Shown piece after piece: positions 19,990-28,366 of a DNA stretch of 64,000 bases. Origin of the DNA: an uncultured Methylopila sp. Lineage in GTDB: Bacteria; Pseudomonadota; Alphaproteobacteria; Rhizobiales; Methylopilaceae. Position numbers and translations under genes: made by a program. The stretch spans positions 150,372 to 214,371 of the forward strand of contig CABHPB010000067.1 of assembly GCA_902168115.1 (NCBI GenBank), written 5' to 3'. The stretch's first letter is position 1, and every line of letters starts with the position of its first letter. A model generated the notes under the pieces. The model ran no database searches and had not been told where the DNA came from. It saw nothing but the letters and a program-made list of their open reading frames with translations.

Positions 19990-20310
19990 TCAAGCATGCG
20001 GGACGGTTGTCCCCTTGGCGAAGGCCGCCGCCTGCTCCGGGCTCGCCTCGCTCTGGTGGCGCGCCTTCCACTCGTCGTAGGGCATGCCGTAGACCGCCTC
20101 GCGCGAGGCGTCCTTCGAGAGATCGAGCCCGCGCTCGTCGGCTGCGTCCTTCAGCCAGTCGGACAGGCAGTTCCGACAGAACCCCGCAAGGTTCATCAGG
20201 TCGATGTTCTGGACCTCGGGCTTGTCGCGCAGATGCCGGACAAGCCGCCGGAAGGCGGCCGCCTCCAGCTCCTGCCGGGTCGGGGCATCAAATTGGTCGA
20301 AGGCGCTCAT
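19990..20310 (-). CDS. DUF1244 protein
   Basis: This 106-aa alphaproteobacterial protein of unknown function is recognised by the central FCRNCLSDWL motif (about 54-63) and the YDEWKARHQ segment near 86. Two Cys in a C-x2-C arrangement could bind a metal. The ATG at 20310 has GGAG 6 nt upstream and overlaps the stop of the preceding amidohydrolase gene by 4 bp (ATGA), so the two are probably translationally coupled. No export signal is seen. Confidence 0.88.
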   Translation of the reverse strand: MSAFDQFDAPTRQELEAAAFRRLVRHLRDKPEVQNIDLMNLAGFCRNCLSDWLKDAADERGLDLSKDASREAVYGMPYDEWKARHQSEASPEQAAAFAKGTTVPHA

Positions 20311-21131
20311 TTCGGTCTCCTCACGCCGGCGCGCGAGCCGTAGTGGGCGACGCGACGCGTTTCCGGCAGTTCCAGGATCGGCGGCACGAGCCGCGCGAAG
20401 CGATCCGCCCATGCGGCCTGCCCGGCCGCGTCGGCGACGAGGTCCTGGCGGATCTCGACCAGCACGTGCGGCAGTCCGCGATCGGTGCCGTGGCGGTTCA
20501 TGCCGTCGCCGATCAGCGCGCCGTCATAGGGCTCGTTGTCGCCGACCTCTATGTCGCCCTCCGCCCGCAGCGCTTCAAGCAGCGGCCGGGCGAGCCGGTC
20601 GTCGAGATCCCAGAGCAGCCCGACATGCCAGGGCCGCGCGAACGTCTTCCAGCGCGGCGTGAAGCTGTGCATCGCCAGAAGGACCGGCGTCTCGCCCTCG
20701 GCGGCAAGAGCGTCCAGCCGCTCGGTTATCGCCGTATGATAGGGCCGGTGATAGCGCGCGACGCGACGCTCGACCTCTTCGCGGTCGACCCGGGCGTTGC
20801 CCGGCACCAGATCTCCGTCCGAAAGCCGCATCACGAGCGTCGGGTCGTCCTCGCCGCGGTTCGGATCGATCAGCAGCCGCGAGAAGGTCGACATGATCGC
20901 CGTCGCGCCCAGCCGCTCGGCGAGCATCTGCGTCACGCCCCGCATGCCGATGTCGTAGGCGATATGCCGCTCGAAGCTCGCCGCCCCGAGGCCGAGGTCG
21001 CCGTAGGGGGGCGGGACGCGGTTCGAGGCGTGGTCGCAGGTCAGCACGACCCGCCGGCGCGCGCCGCCCTCGATCACCTCGAAGGCAGGCGTTTCGTCTT
21101 TGGTATCGAGCGGGAATGGGTCGCAGCGCAT
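20307..21131 (-). CDS. N-formylglutamate amidohydrolase family protein
   Basis: This is a zinc amidohydrolase of the FGase family, whose best-known member (HutG) releases formate and glutamate in histidine degradation. The family cores are visible: TCDHASNRVPP near residue 31, FSRLLIDPNRGEDD around 84-97, HRPYH near 128, and MHSFTPRW near 155. ATG 21131 was chosen over an in-frame GTG at 21143; neither has a clear ribosome site. No other hut genes are nearby, so the substrate here is open; many Hyphomicrobiales carry this gene coupled to DUF1244 rather than to a hut operon. Confidence 0.9.
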   Translation of the reverse strand: MRCDPFPLDTKDETPAFEVIEGGARRRVVLTCDHASNRVPPPYGDLGLGAASFERHIAYDIGMRGVTQMLAERLGATAIMSTFSRLLIDPNRGEDDPTLVMRLSDGDLVPGNARVDREEVERRVARYHRPYHTAITERLDALAAEGETPVLLAMHSFTPRWKTFARPWHVGLLWDLDDRLARPLLEALRAEGDIEVGDNEPYDGALIGDGMNRHGTDRGLPHVLVEIRQDLVADAAGQAAWADRFARLVPPILELPETRRVAHYGSRAGVRRPK

Positions 21132-21245
21132 GTATGGTCGCACAGTAGTGACGGCCGGCGCCCGATGCCATAGGAAGAGCGCCCGCCGCAGGAACGGTTG
21201 AAGGCTCGCAGACGCAGACGAGCGAATTTCGGGGAGCTATCGCAC

Positions 21246-22556
21246 ATGACGCCAGACGAGCGCCGCGCGCTGCTTCGACGCGCCTTCGACGCGGGCGTCG
21301 CCGCCGCTCATCCGGCGATCTGCATTCCCCCGCATCTGCCGGAGCCGCCCAAGGGCCGCGTCGTCGTGCTGGCCGCCGGCAAGGGCGGCGGCGCCTGCGC
21401 CGAGGTCGCTGAGAAGTTCTATCGCGAAAAGTATGGCCTCGGCCCTGACCGGCTGACCGGCCTCGCCGTCACCCGTCACGGCCATGCGCGGCCGACCGAG
21501 ATCATCAAGGTCGTAGAGGCCGGCCATCCCGTGCCGGACGCCGCCGGCCTTCAGGGCGCGGCCGACACCATCGCGATCGCCGAGCAGGCCGGCCCGGACG
21601 ACCTCGTGCTCGCGCTCATCACCGGCGGCGGCTCGGCGAACTGGGTCTCTCCGGCGGACGGGCTCGACCTCGCGGTAAAGCAGGCGACGACCAAGGCGCT
21701 GCTGCGCTCGGGCGCGCCGATCGACGCCATCAACACCGTCCGCAAGCACCTCTCGAAGATCAAGGGCGGCCGGCTCGCCCGCGCCGCGCATCCGGCGCGG
21801 CTCGTCGCGCTCGCGATCTCCGACGTGCCGCGCGACGACCCCTCCGTCATCGCCTCCGGCCCGACCGTGCCGGATCCCTCGACCCTCGCCGACGCGCGCG
21901 CGGCGCTCGCGAAGTTCAAGGTCGAGCCGCACCCGGACGTCGCGAAGGCGCTGAGCGATCCCGCAAACGAAAGCCCCAAGCCCGGCGACGCCGCCTTCGA
22001 GAACACGAGCTTCACCGTCGTGTCGCGGCCGGCCGACGCCCTGAAGGCCGTGATCGAGACGCTCGAGGGAGCCGGCGTCGAAGTCAGGGTCGTCGGCGCG
22101 GACATCGAGGGCGAGGCCCGCGAGGTGGCGGCCGAGCACGCAGCCCTCGCCCGCGCGATCGTCGGCAACGAGCGCCCGGTCGCGCTGGTCTCGGGCGGCG
22201 AGCTCACCGTCACGATCCGCGGCAAGGGCGGCCGCGGCGGGCCGAACCAGGAATATGCGCTGGCGCTCGTGAAGGAGCTCGCCGGCTCGCCCGGCTGGGC
22301 GGCGCTCGCCGGCGACACCGACGGCGCGGACGGCGGCGGCGGCGCCCCGACGGATCCGGCTGGCGCGCTGGCGGACGCCGGCAGCTACGAGCGCGCCCGC
22401 GCCAAGGGAATGGACGCGGTGGTCTTCCTGGACGGCAACGACTCGACCGGCTTCTTCGAGGAGACCGGCGACCTGCTGAACACGGGCCCGACCTGCACCA
22501 ACGTCAACGACCTTCGCATCCTGCTCGTTGACATCCCGGACGAGACGCCGCGATAA
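21246..22556 (+). CDS. Glycerate 2-kinase (MOFRL family)
   Basis: This enzyme phosphorylates D-glycerate to 2-phosphoglycerate, feeding hydroxypyruvate or glyoxylate carbon into lower glycolysis. The 436-aa protein has the N-terminal DUF4147 domain (VVLAAGKGGGACAEVAEKF near 37-55; LALITGGGSANW near 118) and the C-terminal MOFRL domain with GGRGGPNQEYAL and AGDTDGADGGG. ATG 21246 is chosen because GGGGAG lies about 9 nt upstream. Pyruvate kinase lies 575 bp downstream on the same strand, consistent with a route from glycerate to pyruvate. The kinase may serve the serine cycle if the organism is methylotrophic, but no other cycle gene is in the window. Confidence 0.92.
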   Translation: MTPDERRALLRRAFDAGVAAAHPAICIPPHLPEPPKGRVVVLAAGKGGGACAEVAEKFYREKYGLGPDRLTGLAVTRHGHARPTEIIKVVEAGHPVPDAAGLQGAADTIAIAEQAGPDDLVLALITGGGSANWVSPADGLDLAVKQATTKALLRSGAPIDAINTVRKHLSKIKGGRLARAAHPARLVALAISDVPRDDPSVIASGPTVPDPSTLADARAALAKFKVEPHPDVAKALSDPANESPKPGDAAFENTSFTVVSRPADALKAVIETLEGAGVEVRVVGADIEGEAREVAAEHAALARAIVGNERPVALVSGGELTVTIRGKGGRGGPNQEYALALVKELAGSPGWAALAGDTDGADGGGGAPTDPAGALADAGSYERARAKGMDAVVFLDGNDSTGFFEETGDLLNTGPTCTNVNDLRILLVDIPDETPR

Positions 22557-22604
22557 CGTCACCCGCCTCGCGGCGCCTCTTCCGGCGTTCGCGCCGTCAC
22601 GCGA

Positions 22605-23135
22605 ATGATTCGAATGCCCGCTACTGCCAGCCTCAGGCTCGCGACCGCGATCGTCGCCGCCGCCCTCGCGGCCGGCGCGTGGAGCGCGCCTGCTTCGGCC
22701 GATTTCCGGCTCTGCAACAAGACCGCGAGCCGCGTCGGCGTCTCGGTCGGCTACAAGGAGCAGGGCGCTTGGTCGACCGAGGGCTGGTGGAACGTCGGCG
22801 CGAACTCGTGCGAGACGCTGCTGCGCGGGCCGCTGTCGGCCCGGTTCTATTACGTCTACGCGATCGACTACGACCGCGGCGGCGACTGGAACGGCAAGGC
22901 CTACATGTGCACGCGTGAAAAAGAATACACCATCAAAGGGATCGAGGACTGCCTGGCGCGCGGCTACGACCGCACCGGCTTTTTCGAGATCGACACCGGC
23001 GAACAGAAGAGCTGGACCGTGCAATTGACCGAACCGAACGGCGCGCCGAAGGGCGTGCAGAAGCCCGCCGCGATGGCCCCCGCACCGGCGACCGACGCCC
23101 GCGCCGGCCTCGAGAACGGATCGGCGGCCCGATGA
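22605..23135 (+). CDS. DUF1036 secreted protein
   Basis: This exported 176-aa protein belongs to the DUF1036 family, of unknown function. It has a signal peptide (about 1-32, ending APASA before DFRLCNKT). The family core follows: FRLCNKTASRVGVSVGYKE, then GWWNVGANSCETLLRGPL, and YMCTREKEYTIKGIEDC with conserved Cys that probably form disulfides. The last 35 residues are Ala/Pro-rich. The ATG at 22614 is an equally possible start. It overlaps pyk by 4 bp (ATGA), an order typical of this bacterial group. Confidence 0.88.
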   Translation: MIRMPATASLRLATAIVAAALAAGAWSAPASADFRLCNKTASRVGVSVGYKEQGAWSTEGWWNVGANSCETLLRGPLSARFYYVYAIDYDRGGDWNGKAYMCTREKEYTIKGIEDCLARGYDRTGFFEIDTGEQKSWTVQLTEPNGAPKGVQKPAAMAPAPATDARAGLENGSAAR

Positions 23136-24580
23136 GGCGCCTGCGCAGGGTCAAGATCGTCGCCACGCTCGGCCCGTCTTCCTCGACGGCGGAGATGGTC
23201 ACGCGCCTGTTCGAGGCGGGCGCCGACGTGTTCCGCATCAACATGAGCCACACCAGCCACGAGCGGCTGAACGAGCTCGTGGACGTGATCCGCGGCGTCG
23301 AGAAGAAGATGAGCCGCCCGATCGGCATTCTGGTCGACCTGCAGGGCCCGAAGCTGCGGCTCGGCAAGTTCGCCGAAGGCGCGGTCATGCTGGAGAAGGG
23401 CGAGACCTTCATCCTGGACAGCGACCCCACTCCCGGCGACGCCCGGCGCGTGCACCTGCCCCATCCGGAAATCCTCGAGGCGCTCGAGCCCGGCCATCAC
23501 CTGTTGCTTGACGACGGCAAGGTGCGGCTCATCGCGGAGAGCTCGACGCCGACCGAGACGGTGACCCGCGTGATCGTCGGCGGCCGCATGTCGGACCGCA
23601 AGGGCGTCTCGCTGCCCGACACCATGATCAAGACCTCGGCCATGACGCCGAAGGACCACTCGGACCTCGCCGCGGCCCTCGAGACCGGCTGCGAATGGAT
23701 CGCGCTGTCCTTCGTCCAGCGTCCCGAGGACGTCTCCGAGGCCAAGGAGATCATCCAGGGCCGCGCGGCGGTCATGGTGAAGATCGAGAAGCCGCAGGCG
23801 ATGGGACGGCTGCAGGAGATCATCGATCTCTCCGACGCCATCATGGTGGCGCGCGGCGATCTCGGCGTCGAGATGCCGATCGAGAAGGTGCCCGGCCTGC
23901 AGAAGCAGATGACCCGCGCCTGCCGCCGCTCCGGCAAGCCGGTGATCGTCGCGACGCAGATGCTGGAATCGATGATCACCCAGCCGATGCCGACCCGCGC
24001 CGAGACCTCCGACGTCGCGACCGCCGTGTTCGAAGGCGCCGACGCCATCATGCTGTCGGCGGAATCGGCCGCCGGCTCCTACCCGACTGAGGCCGTCGCG
24101 ATGATGGACTCGATCGCCCGCAGCGTCGAAAGCGACCCCTACTACCGCAGCATCATCGACGCGCAGCACGCGGTCCCCGAGGCGACCGGCGCCGACGCGA
24201 TCTCCGCGGCCGCCCGCCAGATCGCCGAGACCCTCGACCTCTCCGTCATCATGTGCTGGACCGCTGGCGGCACGACCGGCAGGCGCGCGGCGCGCGAACG
24301 GCCGAAGACGCCCATCGTCGCGCTGACGCCGAACCTCGACACGAGCCGTCGGCTCACCCTCACCTGGGGCGTGCATTCGGTCCTGACGTCGGACGCCTAC
24401 GACCTCGACGACATGGTCGATCGCGCCTGCGACTTCGCCCTGGCGGAAGGTTTCGCGCAACCCGGCGACCGGGTCATCGTCTCGGCCGGCGTGCCGCTGC
24501 GCCAGCCCGGCGCGACCAACATGCTGCGCATCGCCTACATCTCGCAAGACGGCCGCGGCGCCGACAACGCCCGCCGCTGA
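23132..24580 (+). CDS. pyk: Pyruvate kinase
   Basis: This glycolytic enzyme transfers phosphate from phosphoenolpyruvate to ADP. The 482-aa chain has the N-terminal KIVATLGPSS and RINMSHTSH motifs. The active-site segment is MVKIEKPQAM with the catalytic Lys at about 216, followed by the metal-binding MVARGDLGVEMP near 247-258 and TQMLESMI. The inserted B domain (about 68-165) and the C-terminal allosteric domain (about 340-475) are both present. It is translationally coupled to the DUF1036 gene. A palindromic repeat starting 24 bp after the stop may serve as a terminator. Confidence 0.97.
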   Translation: MRRLRRVKIVATLGPSSSTAEMVTRLFEAGADVFRINMSHTSHERLNELVDVIRGVEKKMSRPIGILVDLQGPKLRLGKFAEGAVMLEKGETFILDSDPTPGDARRVHLPHPEILEALEPGHHLLLDDGKVRLIAESSTPTETVTRVIVGGRMSDRKGVSLPDTMIKTSAMTPKDHSDLAAALETGCEWIALSFVQRPEDVSEAKEIIQGRAAVMVKIEKPQAMGRLQEIIDLSDAIMVARGDLGVEMPIEKVPGLQKQMTRACRRSGKPVIVATQMLESMITQPMPTRAETSDVATAVFEGADAIMLSAESAAGSYPTEAVAMMDSIARSVESDPYYRSIIDAQHAVPEATGADAISAAARQIAETLDLSVIMCWTAGGTTGRRAARERPKTPIVALTPNLDTSRRLTLTWGVHSVLTSDAYDLDDMVDRACDFALAEGFAQPGDRVIVSAGVPLRQPGATNMLRIAYISQDGRGADNARR

Positions 24581-24604
24581 CGCCCAAGAATCGGCGCGAC
24601 CGCT

Positions 24605-24634
24605 CCCCCCTCTCCCGCTTGCGCGAGAGGGGGG
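24605..24634. repeat. Palindromic repeat after pyk (first of a pair)
   Basis: CCCCCCTCTC (24605-24614) and GAGAGGGGGG (24625-24634) are exact inverted arms around CCGCTTGCGC. The core CTCTCCCGCTTGCG closely resembles the repeat at 24717-24740. It looks like a REP/BIME-type intergenic element and may also act as the pyk terminator. Confidence 0.65.
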
Positions 24635-24716
24635 CGTCGGCGCCAGGGTTCAGAGCTGGGAGCGGGCTGGGCGGACGAGCTCGCTTGGAGCCTCGGCGCC
24701 ACTCGCGCTCATCCTA

Positions 24717-24740
24717 CCTTCTCCCGCAAGCGGGAGAAGG
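24717..24740. repeat. Palindromic repeat (second of a pair)
   Basis: CCTTCTCCCGC (24717-24727) and GCGGGAGAAGG (24730-24740) form an 11-bp perfect palindrome with a 2-nt spacer. It shares the CTCCCGC-N2-GCGGGAG core with the element 100 bp upstream. Both lie in the 216-bp gap between the convergent pyk and EAL-protein genes. Confidence 0.7.
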
Positions 24741-24796
24741 GACGGCCAGCGTCGCGGGAGTCTTCCTTAGGAACGCGCTCGACGGCTGTTCGCGCG

Positions 24797-27703
24797 TCAC
24801 CCGCGCCGGAACGCGCCCTGCATGACTCGCCGGCCCGGGTTTGGGGCGGCGAGGCCGAGCAGACGATCGCAGTCCTCGGCCGACATCTGGTCCCCGAACA
24901 CATAACCCTGCGCGTAAACACAGCCGAGGTGGAACAGCTCGACAGCCTCCGAGTCGGCGTCGACGCCCTCCGCCGCGACCTCGACGCCGAGTTCGCGCGC
25001 CAGCCGGACCATCGGACGTAGGATCGCCGGGCGGTCTCCGCCGGGTTTGTGGCGCGTCAGCGACCGATCGAGCTTGAGCGCCGAGAAGCGCATCGCGTGC
25101 AGTTCGGCGAGGTTCGAGCATCCGGCGCCGAACTCGTCCAGCACCAGCCCGACGCCCTGGCCGCGGAGCTTGCCCAGTGCGAGCGCGGCGTGCTCCGGAT
25201 CGCGGGTGACGAGCGCCTCGCAGACCTCGAGCTTGAGCGCCCCGGCAGGCAACTCCTCGCGATCGACGGCCGCGACCAGCGCCTCGCCGATGCCCGGATC
25301 GAGCGCGAGCTCGCCGGAGAGCTTCAGCGACATGAACAGCGGCGGCTCGCCCGGCACCTCGGCCTGCCAGCGCCGCAGCTGCGACGCCGCCTGCCCGATC
25401 GCGAAGCGCGCGAAGTCCGCGCTCAGGCCGGCGTCTTCCGCGATCGCGAAGATCTCGGCGGGAGGGCGGCGGCCGTAGCGCGCATGGCTCCACCGGATCG
25501 CCGCCTCGAAGCCGGCGACCGACCGGTCGTCGAGCCGCACGACGGGCTGGTAGTGGACGACGATCTCCTCGCGCTCGAGCGCGAGGGCGAGCTCGCCCTG
25601 GACGAGAAGGCGGTCCGTCGCCGCGGCGCGCATGCTGGGGCGGAAGGTCTCGACGTGATCCCCGCCGAACCGGCGCGCGTGATACATCGCGACCTCGGCG
25701 TTCCGGACGACGTCCTCGGCGTTGCGTGCGCCGTCCGCCGCCAGCTTCACCGGCGCCGCGCCGATCGAGGCGGTCAGGACGAGCTCGCGGTCGCCGAGAC
25801 CGATGGGCGCGCCGAGCGCGCGTTTCAGCGCGTCGGCCTGCGCCGCGACCGCCTGCGCTCCCCGTTCCGACAGCAGCAGCACGCCGAACTGGTCGCCGCC
25901 GAGCCGCGCCAGCGTGTCTTCCGGCTTCATGAGCCGCGCCAGACGCCGCGCGACAGTGACCAGCACCGTGTCGGCCGAGCCGGGACCGACGCCGACGAGC
26001 TTGCGGTAGCGGTCGACGTCGAGCACCAGCACCGCCGGCGTGTCGCCGTCCGCCTGGCTGAGCGCGGTCGCCACGCGGTCGAGGAAGATCTGCCGGTTCG
26101 GCAGGCCCGTGAGATTGTCACGCACCGCGTTGGCCAGCAGGCGCTCCTCGACCGTCTTCGAGGCGTTGACGTCGAGCAGCGTGCCGATGCAGCGGACCAC
26201 CTCGCCGTCCGCGCCGACGACCGGCCGCGCGCGCAGGAGATACCAGAGATAGCGCCCATCGGCGCCGCGCATCCGGAACGTCTCGACCAGTCGTCCGCGC
26301 CGCTCGGAGACCAGCGTGTCGAGCGCGGCGCGGAACCGGTCGCGATCCGCGACATGGACGATCTCGGCCCAGTCGGCGGCGGCGCCCTGCAGTTCGCCGC
26401 GGCGAAGCCCGAGCGCGATCTCGAGCTCGTGGCCCGCATGGATCTGGTCGGCCTCGACGTCCCAGTCCCACACGACGTCGCCGGCGCCCGACATGGCCAG
26501 CGCGCGGCGCTCGATGTCGGACGCGGCGCCCTGCGCGACCGCGCCGCCGGCGAAAGCGTGCTGCATGACGGTGACGCCGATCAGCAGCACGATCAGCACC
26601 AGAGCGCCGGTCAGCGCGGGAGCGACGAGGGGATTGGCCAGCAGGCCCGCCACCGTCGCGCCTGACGCTGCGACCCAGCAAAGCAGCAGCAGCCAGGTCG
26701 GCGCGAGCATCACCGCCCGGTCGTAGCCCTTGACGGCGAGCCAGACGACCAGCCCGAAGCCGACCGAGGCGATGACCGCGAGGGAGACGCGCGCGATGCC
26801 GGCCGCGAGCGGCGCGTCGTAGGCGGCGAGCCAGACGACGGCGACGAGGAACACGAGCCAGACGCCGACGACGTGGCCGTAGCGCACATGCCAGCGGTTG
26901 AGGTTGAGATAGGCGAACAGGAAGACCAGCAGCGTCGCCGCGAAGGCCGCCTCGCCGCCCGCCCTCAGGATTCGGTCCGCCTCGGGCTGCAGCGACAGGA
27001 TGGTCCGCCAGAATCCGAAATCGACGCCGAGATAGAACAGGACGGCCCAGGCGAGCGCCGCCGCCGCCGGAAACATCACCGACCCCTTCACCACGAACAG
27101 GATCGTCAGGATCAACGCCAGCAGGCCGGCGATGCCGAGCATGATGCCGCGATAGAGCGTGAAGCTGTTGACCCGGTCCTCGTAGTCGTCGGGCTGCCAC
27201 AGCGTCAGCTGCAGGAGCTTCGGCGAGGCGAGCTCGGCCACGAAGGTGACGGTCGCGCCGGGATCGAGCGTAATGGCGAAGACGTCGTCGTCCGCCGAGG
27301 CCTGCCGTTCCGGCTTCAGCCCCTCGCTCGCGGTGATGGCGCGGATGCGCGTCTCGCCGAGGTCGGGCCGCATGGCGCCCGAACCGACGAATCGGAAGCG
27401 CGGCGCGACCAGCAGCCGGTCGATCTGCTCGTCGCCCTCGTTCTTGAGGGCGAAGACCGCCCATTGCCGCCCGTCCCCGGCCTTCTCCGCCCGCACCTCG
27501 ATGCGACGGACGATGCCGTCGGGACCTGGCACTGTGGCGACCTGGACGCGATCGGCCTCGCCCTGCGGCCGCTCGATCGCGCGGGTGAGATCGACCGCCT
27601 CGTCGCTCGGCCGCACGGACAGCGGCTCGAGCGCGGCCGCCGGCGAGGCCAGCGCGGCGAGCGCAAGAGCAAGACTGGCCGCGAGAGCGCGGAGGATACG
27701 CAA
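24797..27703 (-). CDS. Membrane sensor with PAS, GGDEF and EAL domains
   Basis: This is a putative c-di-GMP turnover or effector protein of 968 aa. The start is TTG at 27703, because AAGGGGAGG lies 9 nt upstream and a textbook signal peptide follows at once (ending SPAAA near residue 24). Order: periplasmic beta-rich domain (about 25-180), about seven transmembrane helices (185-405, like 7TMR-DISM sensors), PAS (about 410-530), GGDEF (about 535-700), EAL (about 710-955). The GGDEF signature reads GGDQF (602-606). The EAL motif reads EAAIRW (Glu733) instead of ExLxR, and the second Asp of DDFG is Glu (DEFGAG). Both enzymatic motifs are therefore degenerate; it may be a binding protein or a weak phosphodiesterase. 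It is last in the thrC-M16-GNAT direction. Confidence 0.88.
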   Translation of the reverse strand: MRILRALAASLALALAALASPAAALEPLSVRPSDEAVDLTRAIERPQGEADRVQVATVPGPDGIVRRIEVRAEKAGDGRQWAVFALKNEGDEQIDRLLVAPRFRFVGSGAMRPDLGETRIRAITASEGLKPERQASADDDVFAITLDPGATVTFVAELASPKLLQLTLWQPDDYEDRVNSFTLYRGIMLGIAGLLALILTILFVVKGSVMFPAAAALAWAVLFYLGVDFGFWRTILSLQPEADRILRAGGEAAFAATLLVFLFAYLNLNRWHVRYGHVVGVWLVFLVAVVWLAAYDAPLAAGIARVSLAVIASVGFGLVVWLAVKGYDRAVMLAPTWLLLLCWVAASGATVAGLLANPLVAPALTGALVLIVLLIGVTVMQHAFAGGAVAQGAASDIERRALAMSGAGDVVWDWDVEADQIHAGHELEIALGLRRGELQGAAADWAEIVHVADRDRFRAALDTLVSERRGRLVETFRMRGADGRYLWYLLRARPVVGADGEVVRCIGTLLDVNASKTVEERLLANAVRDNLTGLPNRQIFLDRVATALSQADGDTPAVLVLDVDRYRKLVGVGPGSADTVLVTVARRLARLMKPEDTLARLGGDQFGVLLLSERGAQAVAAQADALKRALGAPIGLGDRELVLTASIGAAPVKLAADGARNAEDVVRNAEVAMYHARRFGGDHVETFRPSMRAAATDRLLVQGELALALEREEIVVHYQPVVRLDDRSVAGFEAAIRWSHARYGRRPPAEIFAIAEDAGLSADFARFAIGQAASQLRRWQAEVPGEPPLFMSLKLSGELALDPGIGEALVAAVDREELPAGALKLEVCEALVTRDPEHAALALGKLRGQGVGLVLDEFGAGCSNLAELHAMRFSALKLDRSLTRHKPGGDRPAILRPMVRLARELGVEVAAEGVDADSEAVELFHLGCVYAQGYVFGDQMSAEDCDRLLGLAAPNPGRRVMQGAFRRG

Positions 27704-27769
27704 CGCCTCAGCCCTCCCCTTCAGTCGTTGAGCCGGCCGGGATCGGCGGGCGTGCAAGCGGCGCGCACG

Positions 27770-28354
27770 TTAGCCGACGATGTCGCTTCGAAGAAGCGCG
27801 TAGAGCAGATGGTCCTGCCAGCGGCCGTCGATGCACAGATATTCACGGGCGAGGCCTTCGCGCCGGAAGCCGGTCTTTTCCAGAAGACGGATCGACGCGG
27901 CGTTGTGCGGCAGGCAGGCGGCCTCGATGCGCCGGAGCTTGAGCGTCTCGAACACGAAGGGCGCGACGAGGGTCACCGCCGCCGTCATATAGCCGTGGCC
28001 GGCATGGCGACGACCCATCCAGTAGCCGAGAGAACAGGTCTGCGAGACGCCCCGCCGGATCTGGCTGACGGTGACGCCGCCCACCAGCGCGCCTTCGGCC
28101 CGGAAGACGAAGAACGGATAGGCTTGGTCGGCCTCGAGCTCCCGGACGTAGCGCTTCAGCCGCTTGCGGAAAGCGAGGCGCGAGACGTCGTCCGGCGGCC
28201 ATGTCGGCTCCCATGGCTGAAGGAAGCCGCGGCTCTCTTCGCGCAGGGCCGACCAGGCGGCGTAGTCGGCCATCTGGGGCGTCCGCAGCGTCACGCCCTC
28301 GCCCGCGAGAACCGGAACGGCTTCGATGGCGGAGAGCGAGCGGAAGAAGGCCAC
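27770..28354 (-). CDS. GNAT N-acetyltransferase (RimJ/RimL type)
   Basis: This 194-aa acetyltransferase resembles ribosomal-protein-alanine acetyltransferases. GNAT motifs are present: ALVGGVTVSQIRRG (beta4), SLGYWMGRRHAGHGYMTAAV (motif A, acetyl-CoA pyrophosphate loop, about 109-128), and RRIEAACLPHNAASIRLLEKTGFRREG (motif B), the diagnostic RimJ-like ending. The start is GTG at 28354. It is 12 bp after the M16 peptidase gene on the same strand, so it is probably in the thrC operon. The substrate could be a ribosomal protein N-terminus or another amine. Confidence 0.9.
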   Translation of the reverse strand: MAFFRSLSAIEAVPVLAGEGVTLRTPQMADYAAWSALREESRGFLQPWEPTWPPDDVSRLAFRKRLKRYVRELEADQAYPFFVFRAEGALVGGVTVSQIRRGVSQTCSLGYWMGRRHAGHGYMTAAVTLVAPFVFETLKLRRIEAACLPHNAASIRLLEKTGFRREGLAREYLCIDGRWQDHLLYALLRSDIVG

Positions 28355-28366
28355 CGCCCGCCTCCC

